From positions 72,636-136,635 of the forward strand of contig CBESWG010000004.1 of assembly GCA_965533275.1 (NCBI GenBank): a stretch of 64,000 nt of DNA, in the 5' to 3' direction. Within the stretch, counting starts at the first letter, position 1. Every line of letters begins with the position of its first letter. Source of the DNA: JAUXEH01 sp965533275 (GTDB lineage: Bacteria > Acidobacteriota > Aminicenantia > Aminicenantales > Aminicenantaceae). The translations under genes were made by a program, and so were the position numbers. Below are positions 17,376-26,801 of the stretch, piece by piece. The notes under the pieces are model-generated. The model was not told the DNA's origin. It was given only the letters and a program-made list of their open reading frames with translations, and did not search any database.

Positions 17376-20300
17376 TCACTCCGTGGGGAGGGTGATCCGG
17401 ATCTTCAGCCCCTGAGGCTGGTTCGGTTGAGCCGTTATGTTCCCCCCGTGATCCGTGATGATCTTTTTTGCGATGGGAAGGCCGAGGCCCGTGCCGACGT
17501 CCTTGGTGGAGAAATAGGGTTCGAAGATGCGCTCCAGGATGTCCGGCTCCAGGCCGGGCCCGGTGTCGGCGATCTCCAACAGCAGTTTGGATCCGGTGCT
17601 TTTGAGGACGATGCCTATGCGGCCGTGTTCCTGGATCGATTCGATGGCGTTCGTGAGGATGTTGCGAAGCACGATCTTGATCTTGGCAGGATCTCCGGTG
17701 AAGGCGAAGTCGTCTCCTGCAAGTGCAATGTCGAAATGGATCCTTTCTGTCAGGACCTTCTGGTACGGTTCAAGTGTCCGCTCCAGGATCTCTTTCAGAT
17801 CGAGCGTTTCTTTTTGAAGTGTTGCGTCTTTCGATGTCTCGAGGAATTCCTGGGCGATCTTCCGGAGATGCTCGACTTCACTGACGATATAGGTTGTGGA
17901 CTCCTGCAGGGCTTTCTCGAATTGTGAGGGCCTCTCCTCATAGACGCGCAGGAGATGTTCGGCTGACAGCTGAATGGGGGTCAGGGGATTTTTGATCTCG
18001 TGTGCCACCTTGCGAGCCATCTCTGCCCAGGCCACTTTCTGACCCATGTCTGCCAGATCCTGCTGATGCTGCTTGAGGCTCAGGACCATATCGTTGAATC
18101 CGCTGACCAGGGTTTTCATCTCATCTTCATGGTCGTAGGGAATCGAGATCTCGAGGTTTCCCAGCCCGACCTCTTTTGTCCCGGCCAGGAGCTTTCTGAT
18201 AGGTGAAGTGATGGTCGCTCCGGCTGCCCGGCCGAACAGCAGGACGATGAGGATAAAGACCCCGGAGATCAGGAAGAGAAACTCCAGAAAATCAGCCCGG
18301 GCTTGGGAGATCTGCTGTTTTTCCAGGGGGAACGGAAGTGAGATGAGCAGAAAATTATCCTGGAAATAGTAGGGGATCGTGAGTGTGTGAAAAGAATAGT
18401 TGCCGATTTTTTGTGTCTGTGTGTAGAGCGGATTGTTCTCGTATTGGATCTTGTAGAAGATCTCGCCGTCAATAAAATCCGGGAGCAGGCCGTACTCGAA
18501 GAATTCCCTGTGACTGGTTCCATACAATCGGCCGTCCAAATAGAGATGAACATCGTGTGCGATGGCGTTGGAGATACGAATGAGCAGTTCTTCCGGAGGA
18601 ATCGTGAGCGAGACCTGGTCTTCCTGCTGCTGGAATACATAGTCTTCGAAGACCCTGTGCGCATAATTGGCATGGGATTCCGCTTCCTCGGCGATCTTCT
18701 GCGAAAAAATGCGAGCAAAGAAATCCTGAGTCGATATCGTGAACAGCAGGAGAGGCATGAGGGCGATGACAACAAAGGCGATATATACGCGGTGGGAGAA
18801 AGACCAGAGCAGTCCTTTGCCCCCTCTCCGGGAAACGGCGGCATAAGCGACGAGGGCAGGCAGAGCCAGGCATCCAGAGTAGATGATGAACAGTTCCAGG
18901 AAATCGACGGCGTATTTCAGGAACGTCTTCTTGGGAAGGAGCAGAGCATAGATCCTGTCCTTGGAAGGGAAGGTCAGGGCATGGAAATGACGGCCGTTGT
19001 CCACAAAATCCGTCCAGATTGAATCCTCGGTGCTCAACGTCTCCTGGAGTGTGGATTCAGGGAGTCCGGATGTGAGATTGTGGGGATTAAAAAGGAGCCT
19101 GCCCAGGGAATCGAAGGCGGCGAATCCAAGGTCCAGCCGGTCAAGGGACGGATACGAGGCGATCCTGAGCAGCTCAGAATACGGATTGGATGAGTAGAGG
19201 AAGGGGAGCATCTCGAGATCGATGGACAGCATGACCATCGACCTGCCTACGCGCGTTTCTCCCTCGAACCAATCCTTATAGGCGATCAGGAAATCCTTGT
19301 CCTTTCCCCAGTAGGAAAGCCTTTCGGAAAGGATGCGCCATTCCCGCGTCTCCGAGAGCTGGGATTCGGGGCTGTACATCTCCGGGATGTTCAATGAAAA
19401 GCGGGAAATGATCCTCCCGCTGGAGGCGGTGAGTTCCAGGCTGGAGTACCAGTTCGATTTGGCCAACAGCGTCCCCCTCCACAGCTGGCGGGCGAATTCG
19501 TGTGTCCTGGGGCTCTTGAGGGCCTCGATGACGCGCTCGGCTTCTTTGTCGATGGCCGGCAGGGATTGAGAGAGGTAGAAACGACCCCAGTCTTCCAGTG
19601 AGAGGACTGTGTTCTTTAGCGAGTTTTGCAAAATGGAGCGGTTCTTGAGCATCTCTGTATGATTGATCGAGAGATAGGTGAGGAGGACTGCCGTGAAGAA
19701 TGCCAGGAACTGGATCTGCCGGCGCCATGAGGTTTCGGGAGTGTGGACTGCCACAAAAAGGATTGCACCCAGGAGTCCTTGAAGCAGAAGCACGGAGAAG
19801 GGGATGCCTCTCCAGAAAACCGCAATGTATATCAGGAAAGAGCAAGCCAGCGAGATCATCGGCAGCACTCTGGTGCCAGTGAGCGTTGTAATAAGCCGGA
19901 ATGCGGTGTACATCAGCAGTATGAAAGCAGAAAAAAAGAGGAACAGGCTCAGTTGAGCCAGGATATGGGCAGGAACCGGGGACATGCGCATCAAGCTGAA
20001 GCTGGAATGCATGACCAGCCGCTGCAGGATGTTGTGAAAGATCCAGAGAGACATAAAAGCGGTCAGAGATAGAAAAACTCCCGCGATCATTTTGGGGACG
20101 GTTCTCTTCAAGGCAAGCTTGAGGCTGTCGCTTGCCCGGATATACCGGAAGAGAAAACCCACCATAAGCAGCAGGCACAGGCCCGACAAACAGAGATCAG
20201 CGGGAGACCTGGTCAGCGCACCCACGGAGATGAATCCGGCTTCTGCGGGTGAAAATACATCCAGTGTCCTGAATTTTCCCAGCTGACTGAGCGGGAAGAA

Positions 20301-21245
20301 CAGGGCCCGTATGGCGCCCAGGATGATGAGGATCTTCAGCAGACCCAAGGTCTTGCCATCCTTGCGCGAAGCCTGGCGGCTGATCTGATGGAAGAGCCAC
20401 AGGACCAGGGCACAAAAAAGAAAAAGGAAGCAGAGGATGAGCAGAGTCTCTTTTTGTTGTGTTTTGCGGGAGGCAGGGGAGGGGGATGCCAGCTCGACGG
20501 TAGCCATGAGCCGTCCCATTTCGTTTCGGAGAGGGAAATAGATGTTCTGGATCTGGCCCTGGAGGTCGGGCTGGCCGATGAACTCATCGTTGTTGCGTGA
20601 AAAATAGTCGTCGACGCCAGAAATGTCTTCCCTGAAATCGTGATATCCGATGGTGCATTGAGCGAGCAGGGATTTTTTCAAGAAGTGCGATTCCTGGAGA
20701 TAGTGCGCCTTGAATTCAGGGAGAAAGGCCAGTAGACGATAGAAAACCACATAGTCGCCGGGTGGGATCTCCTGATAGGTGATGAGATAGGCCGACGATT
20801 TGTGCCTGATGAGTAGTGTTGTCTGCAGCGCGATGGCCGAGGCATCGACGAAAGTGGCCTCCATAAATATCGGATTGATGTCGATGATGTTCCCAAACCA
20901 CAGCTGGATGTCTGCGGTATATCCATCGTAGTAGGCGACACCTTCGAGTTCGGGATCGGAACACAGGCTCTTCAAGAACAGGAATCGATCCTGAGTGCTC
21001 TCCGGGAGGTCAGATTCCGCCAAGGCTTCGTGTTTTGCCAGGAGCCTGTTGAGGACTTTGTCGAATTCACTGAGTATGGAGGTTTTCTGGGCGCGCAGCC
21101 GGTCGATGGCCTTCTCTTCATCGCTGGAAGAGAGCAGTGGGGGAGCGATACGGGATAGAAGCAAAAAGACAATGGCCAGCAACAGGGCTGCCTGCAGCAT
21201 GATACGCAGCCGACCGTTGATGTCGGATCCGATTCGATATCTCAA
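17376..21245 (-). CDS. Very large polytopic sensor histidine kinase (NtrY-like core)
   Basis: This protein has 1,289 residues. Roughly 12 hydrophobic segments spread over residues 15 to about 1,000, with two long non-membrane sensor regions (about 36-265 and 530-780, plus a loop near 840-970). A HAMP domain (about 1010-1060) is followed by HEIKNPLTPIQLSAEHL with the phospho-acceptor His near 1082, then NILTNAIESI (N box), DTGPGLE and GTGLGLPIAKKI (G boxes). The kinase core resembles NtrY. It begins with TTG, overlapping the stop of the preceding secreted-protein gene (TTGA), so translation is coupled. No response regulator lies beside it. Confidence 0.88.
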   Translation of the reverse strand: MRYRIGSDINGRLRIMLQAALLLAIVFLLLSRIAPPLLSSSDEEKAIDRLRAQKTSILSEFDKVLNRLLAKHEALAESDLPESTQDRFLFLKSLCSDPELEGVAYYDGYTADIQLWFGNIIDINPIFMEATFVDASAIALQTTLLIRHKSSAYLITYQEIPPGDYVVFYRLLAFLPEFKAHYLQESHFLKKSLLAQCTIGYHDFREDISGVDDYFSRNNDEFIGQPDLQGQIQNIYFPLRNEMGRLMATVELASPSPASRKTQQKETLLILCFLFLFCALVLWLFHQISRQASRKDGKTLGLLKILIILGAIRALFFPLSQLGKFRTLDVFSPAEAGFISVGALTRSPADLCLSGLCLLLMVGFLFRYIRASDSLKLALKRTVPKMIAGVFLSLTAFMSLWIFHNILQRLVMHSSFSLMRMSPVPAHILAQLSLFLFFSAFILLMYTAFRLITTLTGTRVLPMISLACSFLIYIAVFWRGIPFSVLLLQGLLGAILFVAVHTPETSWRRQIQFLAFFTAVLLTYLSINHTEMLKNRSILQNSLKNTVLSLEDWGRFYLSQSLPAIDKEAERVIEALKSPRTHEFARQLWRGTLLAKSNWYSSLELTASSGRIISRFSLNIPEMYSPESQLSETREWRILSERLSYWGKDKDFLIAYKDWFEGETRVGRSMVMLSIDLEMLPFLYSSNPYSELLRIASYPSLDRLDLGFAAFDSLGRLLFNPHNLTSGLPESTLQETLSTEDSIWTDFVDNGRHFHALTFPSKDRIYALLLPKKTFLKYAVDFLELFIIYSGCLALPALVAYAAVSRRGGKGLLWSFSHRVYIAFVVIALMPLLLFTISTQDFFARIFSQKIAEEAESHANYAHRVFEDYVFQQQEDQVSLTIPPEELLIRISNAIAHDVHLYLDGRLYGTSHREFFEYGLLPDFIDGEIFYKIQYENNPLYTQTQKIGNYSFHTLTIPYYFQDNFLLISLPFPLEKQQISQARADFLEFLFLISGVFILIVLLFGRAAGATITSPIRKLLAGTKEVGLGNLEISIPYDHEDEMKTLVSGFNDMVLSLKQHQQDLADMGQKVAWAEMARKVAHEIKNPLTPIQLSAEHLLRVYEERPSQFEKALQESTTYIVSEVEHLRKIAQEFLETSKDATLQKETLDLKEILERTLEPYQKVLTERIHFDIALAGDDFAFTGDPAKIKIVLRNILTNAIESIQEHGRIGIVLKSTGSKLLLEIADTGPGLEPDILERIFEPYFSTKDVGTGLGLPIAKKIITDHGGNITAQPNQPQGLKIRITLPTE

Positions 21246-21667
21246 ATTTTTTCTGCTCTGATATCGGTGATCTTCCAGACAGGGGATGCCTCCGCCTCAT
21301 CCGCAACCAGGGCGAGCTGAAAAAAGAGGTCCAGGGCATAGAGATTCCTGTTTTTGTCTTGGAATGACCAGCGGGCCTTGAAAAAATAGCTGGTCTCTTC
21401 GTGAGGCTCCTCCCCCAGTTCAGAGAAAAATTCCTGAGTGGTGTATATGGAGAAGAGTTTTTCCAGCAGCAGGACAGTCTGCTGGTTGGACAGCTGGTCT
21501 GAAAAGGAGATGGGTTCTGGAAAAGAGAGGTTGATCCGGCCATCCGAAGGAAGGACCTCCAGCAGGGCCCGAGCGTTATTCTGCAGGAATGCCCGTTCGA
21601 TGCTCCGGGCGGCAGAGAAGGGATTGAGCGTGACAAGCAGCAACAGGGGGATGAGTGCGTTTCCCAC
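21242..21667 (-). CDS. Secreted protein of unknown function, coupled to the histidine kinase
   Basis: A short signal-like N-terminus (MGNALIPLLLLVTLNPFSA) precedes a mature part of about 120 residues. It resembles, loosely, NTF2-like DUF4783 proteins (RALLEVLPSDGRINLSFPEP, then TSYFFKARWSFQDKNRNLYALDL). The stop overlaps the kinase start by four bases. Close coupling suggests it is a periplasmic partner or ligand module of the kinase, which is inference. Confidence 0.6.
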   Translation of the reverse strand: MGNALIPLLLLVTLNPFSAARSIERAFLQNNARALLEVLPSDGRINLSFPEPISFSDQLSNQQTVLLLEKLFSIYTTQEFFSELGEEPHEETSYFFKARWSFQDKNRNLYALDLFFQLALVADEAEASPVWKITDIRAEKI

Positions 21668-21717
21668 ACCCGGATTCTAGCACAAACTGAAAATCAGGTA
21701 AACGCGCTCAGGGAGTG

Positions 21718-22119
21718 TCAGGCGGTCTCATCCATTTCTTCGGAGACGATGGATCTCAGCTCGTCTTTGATCTTGTCCATCTTCTTGAGCTTGCCCTCGA
21801 TCTTGGCAAAGAGATCTTCCCGTCCCCGGATCCCTTCCTGGATCAGAAAAGCGGCGCTTTCTGACCGACTCTTGAACAGGCCGGCATCCACCAGCATGTT
21901 CATCCTTTGATTGGATTCATCATTGACGCGGATGGTCAGGACTGTATTCCGCGAAGCCAGAGCCTTGTCTACCACTTTTTTGATGGATTCTGCGGTCCGG
22001 ACCGCAAACTTCTCGACCTGGTTGCCAAACTCATCCAGGGGATTGTGCCTTTCCTTTTCTTCTTTTTCTTCCTTTTCTTCGGTCTCGGTATCGTTTTCAG
22101 GTTTGTCTTTCATATTCAT
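21718..22119 (-). CDS. Ribbon-helix-helix-like regulator with charged N-terminus
   Basis: Residues 1-30 are a very acidic/lysine-rich tract (repeated EEKEEKE). Residues about 60-98 read TVLTIRVNDESNQRMNMLVD then SRSESAAFLIQEGI, the strand - helix - helix pattern of CopG/RHH DNA-binding domains. A coiled-coil-like C-terminus follows. A perfect 11-base inverted repeat lies just before the start, suggesting it regulates its own gene. RHH proteins are often antitoxins, but no toxin gene is adjacent. Confidence 0.6.
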   Translation of the reverse strand: MNMKDKPENDTETEEKEEKEEKERHNPLDEFGNQVEKFAVRTAESIKKVVDKALASRNTVLTIRVNDESNQRMNMLVDAGLFKSRSESAAFLIQEGIRGREDLFAKIEGKLKKMDKIKDELRSIVSEEMDETA

Positions 22120-22127
22120 GCTGCTCC

Positions 22128-22154
22128 GTAATTTGTAATTTAGTTACAAATTAC
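22128..22154. promoter_or_regulatory. Perfect inverted repeat, likely operator of the RHH gene
   Basis: GTAATTTGTAA (22128-22138) and TTACAAATTAC (22144-22154) are exact reverse complements separated by five bases. The site is nine bases upstream of the RHH-like gene's start, a usual place for autorepression. It lacks a T-tract and lies at the 5' end of the gene, so it is unlikely to be a terminator. Confidence 0.6.
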
Positions 22155-22221
22155 GAGAATATATGGTATTTGTCAAGGGAACGGTGATTTTTCAGGGAAA
22201 TAAGGGAAAGATGATTGCCGC

Positions 22222-22497
22222 TTAGACGGTCTCCTCGTCCGGTGACTTCTCTGTTGGAGTGTCCTCCATGGCAGCCTGGAATTCTTCTTCCGTCTCTTCT
22301 TCCAGGTTCCTGGCCCTGGCCGCATCCTTCAAGCTGCTGATGCCGGCGATGAAGGCGATCAGTCCTCCGAAGAGGAGGATGAGTGGGATACACGCAAGGA
22401 TCAGATTGAGGACCTGCGGACCCCACACAAACATGATCAGGAACACTCCACCGGCCATGGCCACCAGGCCCAATAGGATTGCCATCACTTTACCCAT
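22222..22497 (-). CDS. Small membrane protein with two helices and acidic tail
   Basis: The 91-residue protein has two hydrophobic helices (about 5-26 and 29-54) and an acidic C-terminal tail (LEEETEEEFQAAMEDTPTE). I do not recognise a family. A good promoter lies at 22542-22569 and GGAGG lies before the ATG. Confidence 0.6.
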   Translation of the reverse strand: MGKVMAILLGLVAMAGGVFLIMFVWGPQVLNLILACIPLILLFGGLIAFIAGISSLKDAARARNLEEETEEEFQAAMEDTPTEKSPDEETV

Positions 22498-22541
22498 AAC
22501 GTTCCTCCCGTAGATCAGATTAAAGACACCTGTTTGGCGAA

Positions 22542-22569
22542 ATTATAACAGAAAAACCTGTCATGCAAA
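22542..22569 (-). promoter_or_regulatory. Promoter for the small membrane protein
   Basis: Read on the minus strand, TTTGCA (22569-22564), a 16-base spacer and TATAAT (22547-22542) lie 45 bases upstream of the gene's start. Confidence 0.5.
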
Positions 22570-22647
22570 ACCCTGGACCACTGGAGTGTATTTCAGTAGA
22601 ATGAGGCGTATTCAGTTGGGAAGGATCAAATTCGTCGGGAGGCGGCT

Positions 22648-23718
22648 ATGAAATACTTGCAGATACGGACTCTGGTCCTGGGGTTTGCCTTGTTCTTCGG
22701 GACGCTCCTCCTCTATGGAGTGGGCGAGGAGGTAAGGGCTCCCTTTCAGATAGGCGGCCTGGAAGTCATGCCTGGAGAGATGGGCGAGATCCTGTTGGAT
22801 GTGGCGGTGGAGGAAGAAACGGATTGTTTCATTCCTGTGACTGTCATTCACGGTAAGCGGCCCGGGAAGGTCCTTGCCTTGGTGGCCGGCGTCCATGGCT
22901 ATGAGTACCCGCCTATCCTGTCTCTCTATAGGCTCAAGCGAATGATCGATCCAGATACCCTCTCTGGAACACTGATCATGGTGCATATTGCTAATGTCCC
23001 TGCTTTTCAGAAGAGGATCATCTATTTCAATCCCTATGACTGGAAAAATCTCAACCGCGTCTTCCCCGGAGATCCCGAGGGCACCCAGGCCGAGCGTATC
23101 GCCTATGTGCTGGTGGAGGAGGTCGTAAAAAAGTGTGATTTCCTCATCGATCTCCACTGCGGTGACGGGAATGAAGCACTCATCCCGTACTGTTACTGGA
23201 TGGTAAGCGGCGACGAGGACCTGGACGGGCTGAGCCGCGATATGGTTCTGGCATTCGGGATCAAGCACATCATCATCGACGATACGCGATCCAGGGACCT
23301 GGCCGCCTCCAAGTACCTTGGCAACACCGCCATCCTACTCGGGAAGCCAGCCATCACCACCGAGTCCGGGTTCCTCGGTCGTTCGGATGAGGAGGATATT
23401 CAGCGCAACATCTCAGGTTCTCTGAGTGTCATGAGGCATTTCCACATGCTCGAGGGCGAGGCCAAGCCGGTGCAGGAACCCATATGGATCGACAGGTATG
23501 AAGTGGTCTACAGTGACTGCAGCGGGCTGTTCCACCGCTTGACCGAGATGGGCTATTACGTCAAAGAGGGTGAGGTCGTGGGTTATATCACGGACTATCT
23601 CGGGAATCGGATACGCGAATTCCGGGCCCCCTTCAGTGGGATGATCCTCTATATTCTCGGCACACCTCCTGCCAATGAGGGTGAGCCGCTGTTCGAGGTG
23701 GGCCAGGTGCAGAGGTGA
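22648..23718 (+). CDS. Succinylglutamate desuccinylase/aspartoacylase-family zinc hydrolase
   Basis: The 356-residue protein opens with a signal-anchor-like hydrophobic stretch (residues 8-23). ALVAGVHGYEYPP supplies the zinc ligands His and Glu, and FLIDLHCGDGNE supplies the second His, as in the M14-related AstE/AspA family. NLNRVFPGDPEGTQAERIA and the C-terminal beta domain (FRAPFSGMILYILGTPP) are family features. These enzymes hydrolyse amide bonds of acylated amino acids; substrate unknown. Its TGA overlaps the GTG start of the HAD gene. Confidence 0.85.
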   Translation: MKYLQIRTLVLGFALFFGTLLLYGVGEEVRAPFQIGGLEVMPGEMGEILLDVAVEEETDCFIPVTVIHGKRPGKVLALVAGVHGYEYPPILSLYRLKRMIDPDTLSGTLIMVHIANVPAFQKRIIYFNPYDWKNLNRVFPGDPEGTQAERIAYVLVEEVVKKCDFLIDLHCGDGNEALIPYCYWMVSGDEDLDGLSRDMVLAFGIKHIIIDDTRSRDLAASKYLGNTAILLGKPAITTESGFLGRSDEEDIQRNISGSLSVMRHFHMLEGEAKPVQEPIWIDRYEVVYSDCSGLFHRLTEMGYYVKEGEVVGYITDYLGNRIREFRAPFSGMILYILGTPPANEGEPLFEVGQVQR

Positions 23719-24302
23719 AGCTTCGTGGCTTTATCTTCGATATGGATGGGACCATTGTAGATGCCCCTTACGACTGGCCTCGGATCAGGGCGGAACTTGA
23801 TACCGGAGGTCAGACCATCCTCGCACACCTTGAGGGCCTCCCGGAACCGGAGAGGACCAGGAAATGGTCCCTGCTGGAGGGCTTTGAGAAGATCGCCACG
23901 GAAAACGCATCCTTGAAGCCCGGTGTCCCACAGCTGATGGATCTGTTGGACAGCCGGGGCATACGGGTAGCCCTGGTATCAAACAACTCTGAAAAGAACG
24001 TGCACCTCCTTCTGAGCAGATTCCACCTCGAATTCGATATCGTGCTCTCCCGCGGGGATGGGCTCTGGAAGCCGTCGGCCGAACCGTTTCTGCATGTCCT
24101 GCGGGAATGGAGTATATCCCCGCATGAATGTGGCGTGGTGGGGGATGCGATCTTCGATGTGCATGCCGCTCAGGCTGCCGGGATCCCTACTGTCCTCGTC
24201 CTCAGCGGCGGCCTTGGCGACAGGTCTCGGTTCGAAGGGACAGAGGCTGAAGTGTTTGATTCCGTACCCGCGCTGCAAGATCGGATCTCGTCTTTGATCT
24301 GA
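23715..24302 (+). CDS. HAD-superfamily phosphatase (phosphoglycolate phosphatase-like)
   Basis: The 195-residue protein has all HAD motifs: FDMDGTIVD (nucleophile and acid-base Asp), VALVSNNSEKN (motif II Ser), KPSAEPFLHVL (motif III Lys) and GVVGDAIFDVHAAQAAG (motif IV). The small cap makes it GPH/beta-phosphoglucomutase-like; substrate unknown. GTG is the start because it overlaps the preceding TGA (GTGA). Confidence 0.88.
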   Translation: MKLRGFIFDMDGTIVDAPYDWPRIRAELDTGGQTILAHLEGLPEPERTRKWSLLEGFEKIATENASLKPGVPQLMDLLDSRGIRVALVSNNSEKNVHLLLSRFHLEFDIVLSRGDGLWKPSAEPFLHVLREWSISPHECGVVGDAIFDVHAAQAAGIPTVLVLSGGLGDRSRFEGTEAEVFDSVPALQDRISSLI

Positions 24303-24398
24303 TCCACTGTAGAGTGTCCTGACAGGCAAAAAGGACTTGATTTGGCCGGGGAGATGGATGACAATGATAGGTCCCAATCCAAGAGGAGAAAGGGAATC

Positions 24399-25544
24399 AT
24401 GTCACAAGAAAAATTGTTGTTGATCCCGGGGCCCACACCCGTGCATCCCCGCATCGTTCACAGCCTGTCCCTCCCCACGGTATCGCATGTCAGCCCGGTC
24501 ATGGTGCAGGACATGAAAGAAGCCCTCGACAACCTGAAAAAGATCGTGTTCTGTGACCGGGGCGAGGCATTTATCGTGGCCGGGGCGGGAACCCTGGCCA
24601 TGGAAATGGCCCTCCTCAACACGGTCAAGCAAGACGAGCGGTTCCTTGTACTTTCTCAAGGTTATTTCGGTCAGCGGATGGCCGACATCGGCAGTAGCTT
24701 CGGTATCGCGCATGATATCCTTCAGAGCCCCTGGGGAGACGTTATACAGCCGGAACAGCTGGAGGAACAGCTGGCTGTCCATGACTATGCGGCGGTGGTG
24801 TCCACACACGTCGATACAGCGACCGGCGCCTGTGCCCCGGTCAAGGATTATGCGGATATCCTGAAGGGATCGGACAGCCTCTATCTGATCGATGGCGTCT
24901 GCGCCACAGGCGGTATAGAAGAGAGGATGACGGAGTGGGGAGTCGATGTCATCCTGACCGCCGCACAGAAGTGCTTCGGCACTCCACCCGGACTTGCGAT
25001 CCTGGTCCTTTCTGAGACGGCGATGGCAAAACGCCTGAGTATGGACTCCATCCCGGCCTATTACTCCGATCTTCTGCGCTGGCTGCCGATCATGAAGGAC
25101 CCGACCAAGTATTTTTCCACACCCTGTGTCAATGAGATCAGGGCCTTCGCAGAAGCCTGCAGGATCATGCTGGAGGAAGGCATGGAGCAGCGGTTTGAGC
25201 GCCACGGCAAGATCGCCCTGGCATTCCGTACAGCCCTCGAAGCCCTGGGATTCAGCTCATTCACACTGGCAGAAAACCTCTCGGATACCCTGTCGGTGAT
25301 GCGATATCCTGCGGGAGTTGACGATGCCGCTTTCAGATCCACGCTGGCAGAGAAAGGCGTGATCGTAGCCGGTGGATTGGGAGAGGTTGCGGGCAAAGTA
25401 TTCAGGATGGGACACATGGGGAACCTGTCTTTCTCACAAGTGGAATTCGCTGTGACCGCCCTGGAGGATACCTTGACCGCCCTGGGCTATGCCTATGAGG
25501 CCCGAGCTGGCTTGACAGCAGCCAAAAAAGCGCTGTTTGCGTAG
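24399..25544 (+). CDS. Class V aminotransferase (alanine-glyoxylate/serine-pyruvate type)
   Basis: The 381-residue PLP enzyme begins LLLIPGPTPVHPRI, standard for this family, and ILTAAQKCFGTPPGLAIL holds the PLP-binding lysine. AFIVAGAGTLAMEMAL and STHVDTATG are cofactor-pocket motifs. The frame is open upstream to 24342 but ATG 24399 matches the family start and follows GAGGAGAAAGGG. Likely reactions are transamination of alanine, serine or glyoxylate; 2-aminoethylphosphonate-type chemistry cannot be excluded. The DUF362 ferredoxin follows after nine bases. Confidence 0.88.
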   Translation: MSQEKLLLIPGPTPVHPRIVHSLSLPTVSHVSPVMVQDMKEALDNLKKIVFCDRGEAFIVAGAGTLAMEMALLNTVKQDERFLVLSQGYFGQRMADIGSSFGIAHDILQSPWGDVIQPEQLEEQLAVHDYAAVVSTHVDTATGACAPVKDYADILKGSDSLYLIDGVCATGGIEERMTEWGVDVILTAAQKCFGTPPGLAILVLSETAMAKRLSMDSIPAYYSDLLRWLPIMKDPTKYFSTPCVNEIRAFAEACRIMLEEGMEQRFERHGKIALAFRTALEALGFSSFTLAENLSDTLSVMRYPAGVDDAAFRSTLAEKGVIVAGGLGEVAGKVFRMGHMGNLSFSQVEFAVTALEDTLTALGYAYEARAGLTAAKKALFA

Positions 25545-25553
25545 GAATCCGAG

Positions 25554-26621
25554 ATGACTGAAGTATTTTTCATTGATGCTGCAGCCTCAGATGAGGCCGA
25601 GGGCCTCGCCAGCAAAGTGGAAACCCTCTATGATGCTCTGTCCCTCGACGACCAGATCAGAAAAGACTCCTTCGTAGCCCTCAAGGTCCATTTCGGAGAA
25701 AAGGACAACACCGGCTACATTCGGCCGGAGTGGCTGGCGCCTCTGGCAGCCCGGCTGGGTCAAAAGACACGGCGCGCCTTTATTACGGACACGAACACTC
25801 TCTATGTAGGCCACCGTTCGAATGCCTCTGAACATCTCAAGCTGGCATGGGAACACGGATTTTCCCAGGAGAAACTGGGGATCCCTGTCTGGATCGCCGA
25901 TGGCATGATTGGCCGAGATGATGGCGAGATCAAGGCTGACCTCCCCCGGGTCAAGACAGCGAAGATCGCCTCCACTTTCCTGTCCACGGACGTGTTTCTC
26001 TGCTTCAGCCACTTCACGGGCCATGTCCTCTCCGGGATCGGCGCTGCCATCAAGAACCTCGGGATGGGGTGCGCATCTCGTGCCGGCAAGCTGGAACAGC
26101 ATTCCGACGTTCACCCTTGGGTGAAGTCCAAGAAGTGCACGCTCTGTGAAACCTGCTTCGCATACTGTCCGACCGGGGCAATCCTGGAACGGGACGAGGC
26201 CGCGTTCATTAAAGATGAGGAGTGCATCGGTTGCGGCGAATGCCTCGTTGTGTGTCCCACGGGTGCCATAAGCTTCAGCTGGGACGACAACAAGGACCGT
26301 GTACAGGAGAAAATGGCAGAGTATGCCTACTGCGTACACAACCTCTTCGAGGGCCGCTCAGGCTATTTTAATTTCCTGGTCAGGATGACGCGGGACTGCG
26401 ACTGTATGAGTAGGGATGCCCCTTCCTTCATGGAGGATATCGGGCTTCTGGCCTCACGCGATCCGGTGGCTTTGGACAAGGCTTCGGCAGATCTCGTGAA
26501 TGCGCGTGCCGGGAAAGACATCATGCAGGAACTCCGTCCTATCGATTGGACCATCCAGCTGAGGCATGCAGAAGAGATCGGCCTGGGTTCTATGGATTAT
26601 GAATTGAAGAAGGTCCCTTAG
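25554..26621 (+). CDS. DUF362 protein with two [4Fe-4S] ferredoxin clusters
   Basis: The 355-residue protein is a DUF362 domain (FVALKVHFGEKDNTGYI, FITDTNTLYVGHRSNASEH, FLCFSHFTGHVLSGIGAAIK, then SRDPVALDKASADLVN) with an inserted ferredoxin module near residues 196-245: CTLCETCFAYCP and CIGCGECLVVCP. It probably performs electron transfer; the partner is unknown. It is the last gene of a four-gene run with a hydrolase, a HAD phosphatase and an aminotransferase. Confidence 0.9.
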   Translation: MTEVFFIDAAASDEAEGLASKVETLYDALSLDDQIRKDSFVALKVHFGEKDNTGYIRPEWLAPLAARLGQKTRRAFITDTNTLYVGHRSNASEHLKLAWEHGFSQEKLGIPVWIADGMIGRDDGEIKADLPRVKTAKIASTFLSTDVFLCFSHFTGHVLSGIGAAIKNLGMGCASRAGKLEQHSDVHPWVKSKKCTLCETCFAYCPTGAILERDEAAFIKDEECIGCGECLVVCPTGAISFSWDDNKDRVQEKMAEYAYCVHNLFEGRSGYFNFLVRMTRDCDCMSRDAPSFMEDIGLLASRDPVALDKASADLVNARAGKDIMQELRPIDWTIQLRHAEEIGLGSMDYELKKVP

Positions 26622-26746
26622 CCCCGATGAGTCGGCATTGGAAAGGCCAACCCCCATTTGCTTGACCTTAAAAAATCCCGACCTTTTACTTCCCGCATTA
26701 CAGAAGTTAATGCTGCGGTCCAGGGTTGTCAAGGCAAATGCTACCA

Positions 26747-26776
26747 ATGTCGTATTATGTCGTATTATGTCGTATT
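26747..26776. repeat. Three exact tandem copies of a 10-bp unit
   Basis: ATGTCGTATT occurs three times in direct succession, flanked by partial copies. It lies in the gene-free gap between the ferredoxin gene and tRNA-Pro. With no spacers it is not a CRISPR. Confidence 0.85.
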
Positions 26777-26801
26777 ATTGAGTTCGATCCAGCTCCCCAA
26801 T

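Noticed and set aside
26747..26776. Possible CRISPR array
   Set aside because: The 10-base units are contiguous with no spacers and no cas genes are in the window.
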